Shown here one piece after another: positions 1 to 12,212 of a stretch of DNA of 64,000 nucleotides. This DNA is from Sequoia sempervirens (Eukaryota; Streptophyta; Pinopsida; Cupressales; Cupressaceae): the NCBI GenBank assembly GCA_007258455.2, contig VDFB02270651.1:696058197-696122196 (forward strand). Direction: 5' to 3'. The notes below the pieces were generated by a model, which saw only the letters and a list, made by a program, of their open reading frames with translations, was not told the DNA's origin and made no database searches. Every line of letters starts with the position of its first letter. Positions within the stretch are counted from its first letter, which is position 1. Made by a program: the position numbers and the translations under genes.

Positions 1-432
1 TGTGAGTGCATACCATCCATGAGTGTATGTGTCTCACCTTTTTGGATTACTCACCCAGTGGACAACCAAAAGTTATGTTTCCTCAAAGTGAGTATTCATT
101 TTCAAAACAAAAACCTAGATTTGATCCACATCCTATTGGAAAAACAATTGAAGCTTCATCCACCTTTTTATTTTCTTATTTTTGTTCTTCTTTCATCTAG
201 TTATTGACATTGCATGATCATGTATCTTGTTTTGCTACATATAATACACCTTGTGTGTGTCCTTTTTTGATTTTGTCAAATTGACTTAGGATCTTGGATC
301 CTAGGGGCTTGACCACTTCCTCGATCTTTGCTATCCTAGACCATCTGCATTGGTATGATTGGACCCCTCTTGAATGCCTACTTTAGTGTGAGTTTGAAGG
401 TAGTTCATCCTCTCACTAAAGTGGGGGCTAGA
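1..432 (+). mobile_element. 3' internal untranslated region of Tat-like element A (partial)
   Basis: This non-coding stretch resembles the region just upstream of the 3' LTR of element B (about 13990-14401). Both mention the same landmarks in the same order: a block about 'gtggacaacc', 'gatttgatccaca', a Thr/Phe-like T-rich tract, 'tcctcgatctt', and finally the purine tract. It ends in a 15-base polypurine tract and then an LTR, so it is the 3' end of an element whose body lies left of the window. The short open frames at 6-207 overlap in two frames, have no recognisable domain and are not called as genes. Assignment to the Tat/Ogre group is inferred from elements B and D. Confidence 0.75.
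418..432 (+). other. Polypurine tract of element A
   Basis: AAAGTGGGGGCTAGA lies immediately before an LTR starting TGTAACAATGG. The same 15-base element precedes the LTRs of B (14387-14401), C (18727-18741, minus) and D (54550-54564). In LTR retrotransposons this tract primes plus-strand DNA synthesis. Confidence 0.85.
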
Positions 433-2243
433 TGTAACAATGGAAAAAGAATGCCTTTACCTTGCTTGATTTGGGAATAATTAATGATAAACTAGACTTC
501 ATATTTCCTTGATCTAGTGTTGTGATGTGTTTTACACATCCACATTAGGTCTAGGGCCTATTTAAGCTAAATAAAAATGTTCTAAAATGTATTTATTTAC
601 ATCTTCACATTAAAGTTAGGAGGCTTGTAAGCTAAGTGGACCTAATCTAGTGTTGTAATGTGTTTTACACATTCACATGGGATTTAGGGCCCTTCTAAGC
701 TAAATAGACTCATTTTTACCTTAATTTAATGTTGTAAAATGTATTTATTTCCACATTCACATTGGATTTTTTTCTGCCTTGCATTTATGACCTTTTAATA
801 GGCCCCTATGACCCCATATTGTGCATCCCAAGGCACATTTTGATCAAAACTCTAACAAGGTCAACACAAAAACTTAAATTCTTCACTCCTCAACACTTTA
901 GCATAAAAAATAGCCCATGTGGGACCCATTCACCACCTTGGTTGAATAAGTCCCATACAAGTGGGACTCATTCACCCAAGATGGTGGATGAGTCCCATTT
1001 GGCCTATTTTTAAGGCTAAGTGGGAAAAGTGGGTTTTCAATTCAAATTTATCCTATGTCAACCTTTGGGATCAAATATATGGTTTATTATGTGGATTTCC
1101 TATATAAACAAGCTCTCAAATAATTATTTCATTATGCATTCATATTATCAAGTCAAGCATTCAAAGGTTAGGCCTTTCAAGACTCCACAAGATCATTTCT
1201 ATGGAATTCAAGGGTAGATTTCTTCATTAATTGTTTCAGCAATTCAAGATCCATCATTATGTCAAGCATATCAACCATCAAGCATGTTATTGAGCTAGTG
1301 TTGTGATGTAGCATTGAAGATCCATAGTCAAGCATTGTTCCATTCCTATATTCAAAGATCAATAACTACATCCTTCATGGCCATTTCATGTTAAGTTGCA
1401 AATTTACAAGACATCATTCACAAGACACCATTCTAGGTATCATTGTTCATGTTTCATATCTTATGTTTCATGTTTCATTTCCTTGTTTCATTTTTTCATC
1501 ATTTGGTTTAATTACCTAAATGGGGTTTGACCAAGGCAAACCCCCATTTCCTATCAATCAAAATTTTCTCTCTTTCTTTGTGTGAATGCAGATCTAGGTG
1601 ATTTGAAGACTTGGAGATCATTGAAGATTAGGTTACAAACTTTTTGGAGTTGTCTCCCTATTTGCAAGGTCACAATATTCACTAAATAGTCATCTATAGC
1701 CCCAAAATTAGAGTTTTAGATCCAGACACTTGGAGAAACTGATTGAGTAGAATGAGAAGAGAAGATCCAGACTTTGAATTTCTTGAAAATCCAAGTTGGA
1801 CTCATTCACCAAGAGTGGAGAATGAGTCCCATTGTAGGATTTTTTAAGATATCTTTGCAGATTTGGATACCTATTTGGCTAAAACTTGATCGTTTTTAGA
1901 GACCTAGATTTGAGAATGATTCGCCCAGAATGGAAAATGAGTTCAACTAGGACAAAAAAAATAATTCAAGATTTTAAAGCTCTATTCCATCTCCATCAAG
2001 TTTCTAGGTGGACACATTCTGTTTTGTGGCTTTCTATTTTATTCTTCATGCATTTTCAAGTCATTTAGTTCAATTTTGCATCAAACTAGGGTTTGTATTT
2101 CATCTTCCATGTCATTATCTTTTCCAATTTTAAAATTTGCATGGAACCCATGTTTTAATCTAAAATCATACCCTTGGATACCCTATTTTCAGATCTCTTT
2201 CCCTAGGTCCTAAACCCTAGTGGAGACAAAATTCTATGTTCCA
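433..2243 (+). repeat. 3' LTR of element A
   Basis: The LTR runs from TGTAACAATGG to ATGTTCCA, 1811 bp. Its closest relative here is the minus-strand LTR of element E (39633-41527), which starts TGTAGCAATGG and ends in the same ATGTTCCA. The left boundary is set by the polypurine tract and the right by the abrupt change to telomere-like repeats at 2244. It carries strong hairpins with GGGACTCAT-type arms at 921-955, 963-997 and 1798-1830. The target-site duplication cannot be checked because the element's left end is outside the window. Confidence 0.8.
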
Positions 2244-2416
2244 TAGGGTATAGGGTCTAGGGTTGAGGGTTTACAATTGAGGGATAATGTTTAGCTCATT
2301 GAGTGTATAAGACTAAGTGTCTAAGATACAGTGATTAGGTTTTAGGATATTGGGTTTAGGGTTTAGGGTATGGGTTGAAGGAATAAGGCATAGTTTTAAA
2401 GGTTAGGACTATATGG
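2244..2416 (+). repeat. Telomere-like degenerate heptamer array, segment 1
   Basis: A run of variants such as TAGGGTA, TTGAGGG and TTTAGGG sits between the LTRs of A and B. It aligns in order with the main array (for example its last 60 bases with 24828-24890), so it is the left remnant of an array split by element B. It is not a functional telomere, because the repeats are degenerate and internal. Confidence 0.85.
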
Positions 2417-3827
2417 TGTAGTGATGAAAAATGTCACCCTTTACATTTTCACACTTAATTTGGGAATAATTAATGCTAAAATAAACCTAATGTCACCTTG
2501 ATCTAATTTTGTAATGTGGTTTATGCATTCACATTAGGTTTAGGGTCCTTTTAGGCTAAATAAACCTAATTTTTCCTTAATTTAGTGTTGTAAAGTGTAT
2601 TTATTTATACCTTCACATTAATTTTAGGGCCCTTTTAACTGAATGGACCTATTGGCGCCCTATTTAGGGTGTTGTAAAGTGTAGCTTTACCCTTTCACAC
2701 TAATCTAGGGTTTTTATTAATTATTTGGGCTTATTTATGCCTTAATTGGCCCTATTTTGCATCCACAAGCTTATTAAATGCATTTTTTTGAGATAATCCC
2801 AAAATTTATCAAATGACCAATCATAATTCAATGTTTTGGGTCATGTGTTCTATATTTAATGGTCAGAGACTCATACGCCACCTTGGGTGTAAGAGTCCCA
2901 CAAGTCTTGGGACCTCGTTTTGAATTTCACATTAAACATGACCTATCTTGGAGTTTGTGCCCTAGTTTTGAGCCATTGGGACTCATATGCCACTTTGGGT
3001 GTATGAGTCCCACTATAGTCAGGACCCAATTTAAATTTAATTTTTGGTGTGATTTTATCTTCCTAGATCTGATGTTGGCTTGTAATGTTGTAATTTCAGG
3101 AAATCAAGAATAAATAAGTATAAATACAAGGTTATTTCATCATTTCAACACCTAAGCAATCCTAGAATTTCATAAGCAATCAAGAGAACTTTCACAAGAG
3201 TTCACAAGAGCATTATAGAACATTAAAGAGAATTTATAAGGAATTCAAGGGCAGATTTCTTCATCATTTGCTACAACAATTCAAGATCCATCCTCATGTC
3301 AAAGGCATAGTACATCAAGCATGTTGTTGATCTAGTGTTGTGATGTAGCATTCAAGATCCAAGTTAAGCATTGCTCTACATCTAATTCAAGATCAAGATC
3401 TACATTCTTCATGGCCACTTCATGTTAGGCTGCAAATTTACATTGCAAGACATCATTCAAGGTATCATTGTTCATGTTTCATTGTTTCATCATATGGTTT
3501 AATTACCTAAATGGGGTTTGACCATGGAAAACCCATATTTCCTATCAATCAACAAGTTTTTCTTTCTATACATGTGTGATTTTAGATCTAGGTGTCTTGG
3601 AGCTTGAAGATTCTTTGAAGATAAAGTTGCAAGATTGAGGAAAGTTGTCAAGTTGTCACATTTTTTGCAAGATCATAGAAAGTCACCTACAAGTTATAAT
3701 TGAGGGTTTCAAACACGAAAAAAAAGTGTGGAAGGAAGAGAGGAGATAGGAGAATAGATTCAAATATTAACCTTCTAATAAAGTAGAATAGGACTGATAC
3801 GCCACTTGTGGTGTACAAGTCCCAGTA
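2417..3827 (+). repeat. 5' LTR of element B, left part
   Basis: It starts TGTAGTGATG directly after array sequence and aligns along its length with 14402-15807. Hairpins with GGGACTCAT-type arms occur at 2866-2900, 2978-3011 and 3791-3823. The nested chromovirus interrupts it at 3828, with CAGTA (3823-3827) as the left copy of the target repeat. Confidence 0.88.
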
Positions 3828-4172
3828 TGCTACGCCCTTAATATTAGTGTACATCGGGTTACGAATAGTCAGCTTGTGGCTATATTAACTCCCTATTAAG
3901 TTATATTATCATTATTATATTTTTATTTAGTTTTTTAGGTCAGCCTAAGACTTATATAGGTGTGTCTAAGTCGGCCTAGGTGATATCCTAGGCATAAATA
4001 GTTATATATAGGAGGTTGCGAGTTTGGTTTCATATCAAGTTGTAAAGTGTGTTCTCATTAGATATATTTGGAGGTTTTCCCCCTCGAAGTGGCTTGTTAT
4101 TCTCAGTTATTATCAAGTATTTTCAGCATATTACATATCATATTCTTCTATTGTGCAAGTTATTTCATAACA
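3828..4172 (+). repeat. 5' LTR of the Reina-like element
   Basis: It runs from TGCTACGCCC to TTTCATAACA, 345 bp, and pairs with 8962-9306. It starts TG and ends CA. Confidence 0.95.
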
Positions 4173-4174
4173 AG

Positions 4175-4186
4175 TGGTATCAAAGC
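4175..4186 (+). other. Primer-binding site (initiator tRNA-Met type)
   Basis: TGGTATCAAAGC, two bases after the LTR, matches the standard plant tRNA-iMet primer site TGGTATCAGAGC with one change. Confidence 0.92.
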
Positions 4187-4541
4187 ATGATCTTGGCACC
4201 ATAGAAGCAAGGTTTTTTCTCAATTTTGGAGGCAATTTGGGGAAGAACATATCTTTCATATTTTGGAAAAAAAAAATTCTGATTTTTAAAGGGTTTTTGG
4301 AGAACATAATAAAGAAGCTACAATCTAGATTTAAGAAGAATTGGAGCAGAATTAAGTGAATTATTATAGAATTAGGGTTTCTACACATTTTTTTTGGAAT
4401 CTGTATATCGTGTACATCTTGTCGAATTGGATTCTAATTTTTATTGGGTTTTTGAAGACATACTAAAGGTTATTACAATAAAAATTTCATAGAATTTAAG
4501 TTTCATTTGTGTGATTTATTTCAAAATTAGTGGTTCCCATC

Positions 4542-5478
4542 ATGACGGGGCCTGCAACAAGGGGCAAAAAGAATGTTGTCACTCTGGGGAAGACTCCTAA
4601 TAAGGATGGGGTAAAAATAGAGGATGTTACTCCTAATGAGGAAATCAATAAGTTCAATGAAGAAATTTCCTAAATGAATATGGATATGTGTGACCTAAGA
4701 GGAGATATTTAGGACATACGAAATAGGTTAAGCACCTACATGGTTGAACCAAGAAAGGAGTTCTCAAGAGACCAAGGTGAAAATTCTAGGTCAGCTAGCA
4801 TTGACACAAGCTTTAGTACTCCTATAGGATCTAGGAATTTATTTCCAAAGGTGGATATGTGCAAGTTCGATGGCAAGGATCCTCTAACATGGATAAATCA
4901 AATGGAGAATTTTTTTGAAGTACACCAAGCCCCAAATGGACAAAAGGTCACGATGGCTTCCCTATATCTAGAACTAGGTCAATTCATTTGGTATCATTGG
5001 ATTTGCACTCATCGAAGGAAAAAAGGGCTCACCATCTCATGGATAAATTTTATGGAGGAACTCCAAGCACAATATAGCAATAGCATGATAGACAACTTTT
5101 TCAGCCAACTGGCTAAACTTCAACAAATAGGATCAATTAAGGATTATATTCAACAATTCCAAATTCTATCCTTAAGTGGATACAATTACGAAGGAAAAAT
5201 TGAATGATTTATTCCTGGTGGGTCTCAAGGATCACATTCAACATGAGGTATTCATGTTTAGCCCTAGCTCCATACATGAGTATTTTATCTTAGCATGTAG
5301 GGTAGAGGAGAAGTATTTGATTCCTAAGAAGCAAGGGGCTAATGTGACAAGAGAGAAAGGACATTCAATACAACCTACTAGGTTGAATCCATAGAAAATT
5401 GAGGAGAAAATAGCAAAAGGGTTGTGTTTCAATTGTGATAGCAAATATAGTTGAGGACATAAATGCAATGAAAAGAAA
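4542..5478 (+). pseudogene. gag polyprotein of the Reina-like element, broken
   Basis: The ATG at 4542 opens a reading frame that continues in the same phase past two in-frame stops (near 4671 and 4710) into a clear capsid region at 4740-5207 (FDGKDPLTWINQMENFF is the recognisable capsid core). The frame then shifts by one near 5200 and continues to 5391, where another stop lies. A zinc knuckle follows at 5425-5467 with the chromovirus pattern CX2C-X7-H-X-C. One residue inside the knuckle is now a TGA stop, in a position where this family usually has arginine. Gag would form the virus-like particle and bind element RNA. The copy is dead, with at least four stops and one frameshift. Confidence 0.85.
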
Positions 5479-5967
5479 TTGTTCTATATTGAAGGTCCAA
5501 GTGAGGAAGAAAAGGAGGAACCCATACTAGAGGATGAAAGGGAGTCAAATGAGGAATCACATGATTCTCAACCAATAATTTCTTGTCATGCACTCTTAGG
5601 TTCCAATGCTCCACAAACTCTCAAGGTGGTGGGGTTTTTAAAGAAGAAGAAGGTAACAATGTTGATCGACTCAGGTAGTACTCATAATTTCATCAACAAA
5701 AAGTTAGCTACTCATCTAAATTGTTTTATATATCCAGCTCCAGAGTTTCAAGTTTTGATTATAGATGGTGGCACAGTTAGTTGTTCAGGGAAGTTTCATA
5801 GCATTAAATTATCCATGGGAGATTATCAACTTGATACCCCAATGTATGTGATATCCGTGGGTGTAGCAGATATTGTTTTGGGAGTACAATGGCTTACTAC
5901 ATTGGGAATGATTGAGATGAACTTCCAAGAACTATTCATGAGATTTTTAAATCAGAAGGAAGGGTAG
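5479..5967 (+). pseudogene. Protease domain of the Reina-like polyprotein
   Basis: A retropepsin-like aspartic protease. The active-site motif LIDSGSTHNF lies around residues 62-71, and the second conserved segment VLGVQWLTTLG lies near residues 133-143. The acidic linker before it (EEEKEEPILEDE) is usual between zinc knuckle and protease in this clade. It is in phase with the end of gag but out of phase with the reverse transcriptase, so a frameshift lies between about 5940 and 5980. The catalytic triplet DSG is intact. Confidence 0.88.
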
Positions 5968-5981
5968 TAAAGCTAAGGGGG

Positions 5982-8935
5982 TTGAAGGAAAAATCCCCAC
6001 AAATGGTAAACTCTCATCAAATGAAAAAGTTTCTTAAGAAAGGAGTGGATGGATTTGTGGCCCAACTATGTTCATTAGAAGTCTCTCAATCTAATGCTCC
6101 TACTCATCCAGATTTGCAAGCTATAATTGATCATCACTCAGTTGTTCTTGGAGATATGCCTAAAGGTCTTCCTCCTAAGAGGGATCATGATCATGCCATA
6201 CAGTTAGTTCCAAGTAGCCAACCACCGAACATCAGGCCTTATAGGTATCCACACATACAAAAGAGTGAGATAGAAAAAAATGTTGAGGAGATGCTCAAGA
6301 TAGGAATTATTAGGCATAGACAAAGTGCTTACTCCTCACCTGTGGTGATGGTACGTAAGAAGGATGATACTTGGCGCATGTGTCCAGATTATAGTGTTCT
6401 CAACATGTACACCATTAAAGATAAGTTTCCTATTCCAGTCATTGATGATTTTCTAGATGAATTGAATGGAGCTATGTATTTTACCAAGTTAGATCTTAGA
6501 TCTAGTTATCACCAAATTCGGATTAAGGAGGAAGATATTTGTAAGACAGAATTTCAAACTCATGAGGGTCATTATGAATTTTTGGTGATTCCATTTGGTC
6601 TTACAAATACACCATCTACATTCCAAAGTTTGATGAATTCCATTTTTGAGAAGTTCTTGAGAAAGTTTGTTTTAGTATTCTTTGATGATAAATTGATTTA
6701 TAGCAAGATTTGGGAAGAAAATTTGCAACATGTGGATCAAACATTACAAATACTTGAAGATCATAAACTATATGCTAAGCCATCCAAGTGTGCTTTTGGT
6801 CTTAAGGAGGTGGAGTATTTGGGACACATAGTTTCAAATGAAGGAGTAAAGGTGGACCCTAACAAAATTAAGGCTATCATGGAATGTCCTATTCCAAAAA
6901 CCATTAAGAAACTAAGGGGTTTCTTGGGATTGACAGGGTACTATAGAATATTTTTGAAGAATTATGGTCATATAACAGCACCTCTCACCACTCTATTGAA
7001 GAAGGATTCTTTTCATTGGAACGAGTCTTCCAATACAACATTTGAGAGATTGAAGGAGGCTATGTGTACAACTCCAGTACTTTCCACTCCTGACTTCACC
7101 TAGGAATTCATTGTGGAATGTGATGCTTTTGGAAATGGGATAGAAGCAGTGATCATACAAGAAGGTCGACCAATTGCTTTTGAGAGTTGTCAATTAAAGG
7201 GTAAGAAACAACTAAAACCTATTTATGAGAAGGAAATGCTAGTAATCCTCCATGAAATTAAACAATGGAGGCCTTATCTATTGGGTAGACACTTCAAGGT
7301 TAAGATAGATCATGATAGCCTAAAATATTTTTTGGAAGAAAGACTATCTTTTGAAGAGCAACAAAAATGGGTCACTAAGATGTTAGGATATGAATTTGAG
7401 ATTGTATATAAGAAAGGGAAAGAAAATATTGTAGTAGATGCACTTTCAAGGAAGGATGAGAAATATGAAGCCTTATTGTATGCCCTTTCAATATTACAAG
7501 CAAATTGGGTGGAGGAAGCTAAAGACGAGTGGAAAAATGATGTTGAGACAAGTAATCTCAACAATTAATTAAAAAGTGATCGTAGTAGTTCAGATAAGTT
7601 TTTTTGGAAGGGAGATACTCTTTGGTATAAAGAATGTTTGTATCTTTGCAAGAATTCCACTCTTAAACACAAGATTTTCACAAAGTTGCATGAGTCTCCA
7701 GTGGGTGGTCATTCAGGATTTTTGAAGACATATCATTGAGTCAAGAATTTTTTTTTTTGGGAAGGGCTAAAAGGTGATGTTCAAAAATTTGTGGTTGAAT
7801 GTTTGGTTTGTCAAAGGAATAAAGGGGAGACAATTAAGACACTAGGTCTCTTGCAACCCTTATCTATTCCTAGCCAATGTTTGGAAGAGGTATCCATGGA
7901 CTTCATCATAGGGCTTCCCAAATATAAAGGTCATAATGTCATCATGGTAGTAGTTGACCGCCTCACTAAATATGCACATTTCATTGCATTATCACATCCT
8001 TTTATAGCAAGTGCAGTGGAAAATTATTTTTTGGAGAATATCCAAAAGCTACATGGTACACCTAAGGTTATTGTTAGTGATTGTGATGCTATCTTCACTA
8101 GTCACTTTTGGAAAGATTTATTCTCATGTTTGGGTACTCAATTGGCTCATAGCTCTTCATACCACCCTCAATCAGATGGGAAAACTGAGGTTGTTAATGA
8201 GTGTTTGGAAGGATAGCTATGTTGTTTCACTTTAGAGAAATAGTCTCAATGGGTAGATTGGATACCAGTTGCAAGATGGTGGTATAACACTTCTTTTCAT
8301 AGCTCATAAAAAATGTCTCCATTTTTGGCACTTTATGGATATCATCCTCCTTCCATCACATCATCAATAAAGGTGTCACCAAGAGTTTAAACAGTAGAAT
8401 ACCACTTGCTTCATCAAAAAGTACTTTCAGGACTCAAGGATAATTTAGCCATGGCACAAAATTGAATGAAACAACAGGAAGACGAACATCGTAGTGGAAG
8501 AAGTTTTGAATTTGGGGATTGGGTCTTCTTGAGATTGTATCCTTATAATAAAATCTCACTAAAGCAACAAAAAAATAATAATAACTTGTCTCCAAGGTAT
8601 TATGGTCCATACCAAATTATGCAAAAGATCGATAGTGTTGCCTACAAGCTAGAGTTGCCACCAACAATAAAGATACATCTAGTTTTTCGTGTTTCCTATT
8701 TGAAGAAGGTAATTGGGAATAACATTCCCACTCAAAAAATGCTACTAGAGCTCAATGAAGAAGGAAGAATCATTTTGGAACCAAAGTGCATTCATCAAAC
8801 ACACACAAAGAAGCTAAGGAATAGAACACTCACTGAGTATCTCATCGAATGGAAGAATTTACCAATTGAAGATGCCATGTATGGGAGGATGAGGAGTTCA
8901 TTCAAAAGAATCCAAACTTGATTAGCATTGAGGAA
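5982..8935 (+). pseudogene. Reverse transcriptase - RNase H - integrase - chromodomain of the Reina-like element
   Basis: One phase is kept from 5982 to 8921, interrupted by stops at about 7101, 7566, 7737, 8214, 8245 and several more to 8463. Reverse transcriptase covers 6230-6850: the LDLRSSYHQIRI block is present and the catalytic box reads FFDDKL, both aspartates kept but the next residue Lys where Ile is usual. RNase H covers 7105-7460 (ECDA, DALSR). Integrase covers 7690-8420: HHCC zinc finger (H7693 region to CLVCQR at 7803), core aspartates in MDFIIGLPK and VSDCDAIF, glutamate in KTEVVNE. A chromodomain is visible at about 8790-8935 (LTEYLIEWKNLP), with a small insertion shifting its last part. 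Chromodomains direct integration toward marked chromatin in related elements. The protein start is not defined because gag-pol is normally one polyprotein. Confidence 0.92.
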
Positions 8936-8948
8936 ATTTTCTTCTTTG

Positions 8949-8961
8949 AAGAAGGGGGGCA
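8949..8961 (+). other. Polypurine tract of the Reina-like element
   Basis: AAGAAGGGGGGCA lies directly before the 3' LTR. The out-of-phase continuation of the chromodomain reading frame runs into this tract, as is common in compact chromoviruses. Confidence 0.85.
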
Positions 8962-9306
8962 TGCTATGCCCTTAATATTAGTGTACATCGGGTTATGAAT
9001 AGTCGACTTGTGGCTATCTTAGCTCTCTATTAAGTCATATTATCATTAGTATATTGTTATTTAGCTGTTTAGGTTGGCCTAAGACTTATATAGGTGTTTC
9101 TAAGTCAGCCTAGGTGATATCCTAGGCATAAATAGGTATATATAGGAGGTTGTGAGTCTTGTTTCATATCAAGTTGTGAAGTGTGTTCTCATTAGAGATA
9201 TTTGGAGGTTTTCCCCCTCGAAGTGGCTTATTATTCTCAGTTATTATCAAGTATTTTCATCATATTTCATATCATATTCTTCTATTGTGCAAGTTATTTC
9301 ATAACA
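8962..9306 (+). repeat. 3' LTR of the Reina-like element
   Basis: 345 bp, same ends and same length as 3828-4172. It is followed by the right target repeat CAATA (9307-9311). Confidence 0.95.
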
Positions 9307-9311
9307 CAATA

Positions 9312-9787
9312 TAGTGATTTTTCTAGATTTTAGGATATCTAGACTTTCACTGCAAGATTTCAGTTTCTACCCAGAAAGCATAATCTGGGACTAATGCACC
9401 CATCCTAACATATGAGTCCCAATGAGAATTAGAGATCATAATTTCATGGTTTTGGAGCTTTTTTTGACCTCATCTTTCTCCCAGATGCACCTCTTTTCAT
9501 TCTCAATTTTTTATTTTACATCCTAGTTTCATTTCCTAGGTCATTTGGTTAGGTTTTGCATGCTTCATTCATCTCTTATCTTTCCAAGCCCTAGCTTGGT
9601 GGTGAACCCTCCTTTAATCTCTTAACACACTGAGACCTTATTACAATCTATTTCCCTCATTTTCATCCTTTGATTGAAATCTCTAAGGTTTCCTTGAATG
9701 AAACTTGAGGAAAATTGGCCTAGGTACCTAAACTATAGTTTGTGTTCTACCTCTAAAAAGGTGGAACATCTATTTTCATATATTTAA
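9312..9787 (+). repeat. 5' LTR of element B, right part
   Basis: It resumes the B LTR exactly where the left part stopped (compare 15808-16291). It holds one hairpin at 9387-9420. The end is set by the TTT spacer and primer site that follow, and by comparison with the ends of the C and D LTRs. Confidence 0.88.
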
Positions 9788-9790
9788 TTT

Positions 9791-9800
9791 TGGTGAACCC
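9791..9800 (+). other. Candidate primer-binding site of element B
   Basis: TGGTGAACCC lies three bases (TTT) after the LTR. The same layout recurs in C (22964-22972, minus) and D (49355-49363), and as TGGTAGACCC in E (39620-39629, minus). A primer tRNA would have to end GGTTCACCA. I do not assign a tRNA species. Confidence 0.7.
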
Positions 9801-10660
9801 GAATTGAACACCTCATTTCTTATTTGGGGTGCATCATAGTCCTAGATCTAGCTTACAATAACTTTAAATTAGGGTTTTGTATTAGTTTATTTGCATCCAG
9901 GGTTTCCAAAATTTTGCACTAGTGAAAGTGCATATAGGTTGCATTTTTGCATCTTGCATCATTGAATTTCATTTGAAATCTATAATTGCACTATCTAGAT
10001 GTCATACAAACTAAAACCTAAACATTCACCCAAAATTTGTTAAATTTGGTGCAAAAACCCTAATTTGGGACTCATTTGCCCATCTAGGTGATTTCGTCCT
10101 TGTACAACTTATTTTTCCTACTTTCTAGGAATTACGTGTTGAGTATTTTTTAGTAGTTGAACCCCTGAAAATCCCTAACTGGGACTCATATGCCTCTCTA
10201 GGAAAATTAGTCCAAGATTAGACCTAAAAATTCCTTTTACAACATTAAAAACATCATGTTCTTACTTCTATTTACTTTCATTAGATAGTTGTTTCAATTT
10301 GATGAGTTTCCATTACATGTATTTCATTAGATCTAGCTTAATTTTCTTCATTGATTGCATTGCTTAAATTCAAAATGGCATTTACCATATTTCATTTTTA
10401 GATTTTTTCATAGTGTAATCAACAAATTACCTTGTTTAGAATCTGAAATTTGCATTTAAACATTTCATTCTATCTCATTCCATTGCATTTGAAGTCTCTT
10501 TCCATTTTGAATTTGTATAGATTACTTGGTACAAATGTTAGTATCTATCTTTTCCAATTTTGCAAAGAAAATGTTAGTCAATAAGCATCTTATTCATTCA
10601 TTCAATACATTTACTAAGAAACACCTTACCTAACCCCCATTCATCATTTGCTTGTGAGAA
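9801..10660 (+). other. Untranslated leader of element B
   Basis: No coding region is visible. It contains further GGGACTCAT-type half or full hairpins near 10072-10110 and 10181-10215. AT-rich, with no other feature recognised. Confidence 0.6.
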
Positions 10661-10667
10661 TATTTTA

Positions 10668-12212
10668 TTGAAAGAGGATGCAATTGAAATTGAGGATGAT
10701 AGGTTGGTGTTAGATGATAAAATCTTTAAAATCTATGACAACCCTCTTTATTTTTCTTCCCCTACCTATCCTATTTTGGAAGACATTAGGGGACAAAGGA
10801 ATAAAATTATGGAAAATCATGACAATCACATTCGTTCTTCTCCTAGTATCTCTCCTATGTGTGAAGAAGATACTTTGATGTTAGAAAATCCAATTGATGG
10901 AAGTCTTGATAATCTTATGTGTCTCGTTTCCCGTAATAAAAACATTATTAAAAAAGAGAAATCCATCATTGATAAACAAGACAATCCAACCATTGATAAT
11001 TCCCCTACTTGTGATGAAGTCATTTTAGAAGAACTAGCCTCTGAAGGTCATGAACATCTAGTTTTTCTTTCTCCTAAAAAATCTCCTAGGGAGGATATCA
11101 TGATGCAAGAAAATGACAATAGTAATGAGTTGACTTTCTTAGAAGATGGTAAAAAGATAACACTAGACTCCCCTTCATTAGAAAGACATCAAAATGAAAC
11201 CACTAAGGTTATGAATGCACAAGTGTCCATTAGATCCCCCTTGACTATTGGACCTCCTACATACCCTATAGTACATCCTAAGAATCTACTAATTCTTTAC
11301 CCACCCTCAAAATGACAACAAACTCAAAAAAAATCCAAACTTATCTTGTACCCACCTAAGAATAATATGTCGCAGCAACCAAGTTATAATACCATTGTTC
11401 ATACATATAACACTAGAAACAATCCACAACCAAGACAAAAACCTTCAATAAACCGCCCATTACCTCAACCTAAACCTTCAATATACCCCCCATTACCTCA
11501 ACCTATCTTACCAAGTCCTCCTCGTTTTCATTCACATAGTGGAAAGGAGTATAGTCTTGTTGAACAACTAAAGAATACTCCTAGGACATCCTTATGGGAC
11601 CTTATTCAAGCCTCCCCTCATTATCATTACATGATTCAAAATGATTTACAACAAGTTCCTATCCCTTGTAATGTGCAATTGAATGACATAGTAGCCATGA
11701 TTCAAGGAATAAATGTTGACATCATTTTCCACCAAAGTGAGCTCCCTCCTTTGGAAGTGTAAAAACAAAATAAGGCTTTCATGATAATAGCTATATATAA
11801 TAGAATAGGGATAAAGCAAACCCTTTTTGACAATGGATTTTCTCTTAGTGCATGTAGTGTAAACCTTTTAGATAGTCTTGGTGTGGATAAATCAATAATT
11901 CAACCTACATCATTGTCTATTAGTGGGTTTCATACCATGGGAAAATGACCGCTTGGTGTAATCACATTACCTATTACAGTTGGGGTGGCCACCTTACATA
12001 CCCTGATCCATGTTATGCCTCATGAAATTTCATATAACATTCTTTTAGGTAGACCGTGGATTCATGAAATGCAAGAAGTTCCTTCAAATATTCATTGTAA
12101 AATGAAGTATGTCTACAACAAAAATGTGTATACAATCAGAGTTGAAAATGAGCCTTATAGTGTTTCACAACTTGAAAAAGACAAAGAGAATCCTTTGAAA
12201 AAATTAACATGA
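10668..12212 (+). pseudogene. gag-like region plus protease of element B
   Basis: One phase runs through 10668-12212 with stops at about 11313, 11759 and 11947. First come acidic Ser-Pro repeats (residues 45-160 from 10668), each built around SSPSISP, EEDTLMLE and a later SPxxSPRE. Then come two copies of LILYPP about 20 residues apart, a Pro-rich stretch, and a conserved LWDLIQASPHYH helix region. From about 11780 a retropepsin-like domain follows: the active-site triplet is DNG (in LFDNGFSLSAC) and the second hallmark is YNILLGRPWIHEM at about 12030-12070. This DNG form also appears in D and E. The start codon is unknown, since no ATG is well placed. The protease would process the polyprotein. 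The region upstream replaces a classical gag and I could not recognise a capsid fold. Confidence 0.75.

Larger units (their letters stand above)
3828..9306 (+). mobile_element. Reina-like Ty3/gypsy chromovirus, nested in the 5' LTR of B
   Basis: The element is 5479 bp with two 345-bp LTRs, TG...CA ends, a tRNA-Met-type primer site, gag with zinc knuckle, protease, reverse transcriptase, RNase H, integrase and a C-terminal chromodomain. Target repeats are CAGTA (3823-3827) and CAATA (9307-9311). The unoccupied equivalent is visible at 15803-15807 (CAATA) in the other B LTR. By eye the two LTRs differ at about 25 of 345 positions with no indels, so the insertion is not recent. Short LTRs, small size and a chromodomain are typical of the plant Reina clade; that clade assignment is inference and needs an RT tree. 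Multiple stops and frameshifts make it inactive. Confidence 0.93.

Noticed and set aside
4131..4388. Minus-strand ORF over the chromovirus LTR end
   Set aside because: Antisense shadow covering the LTR end, primer site and leader.
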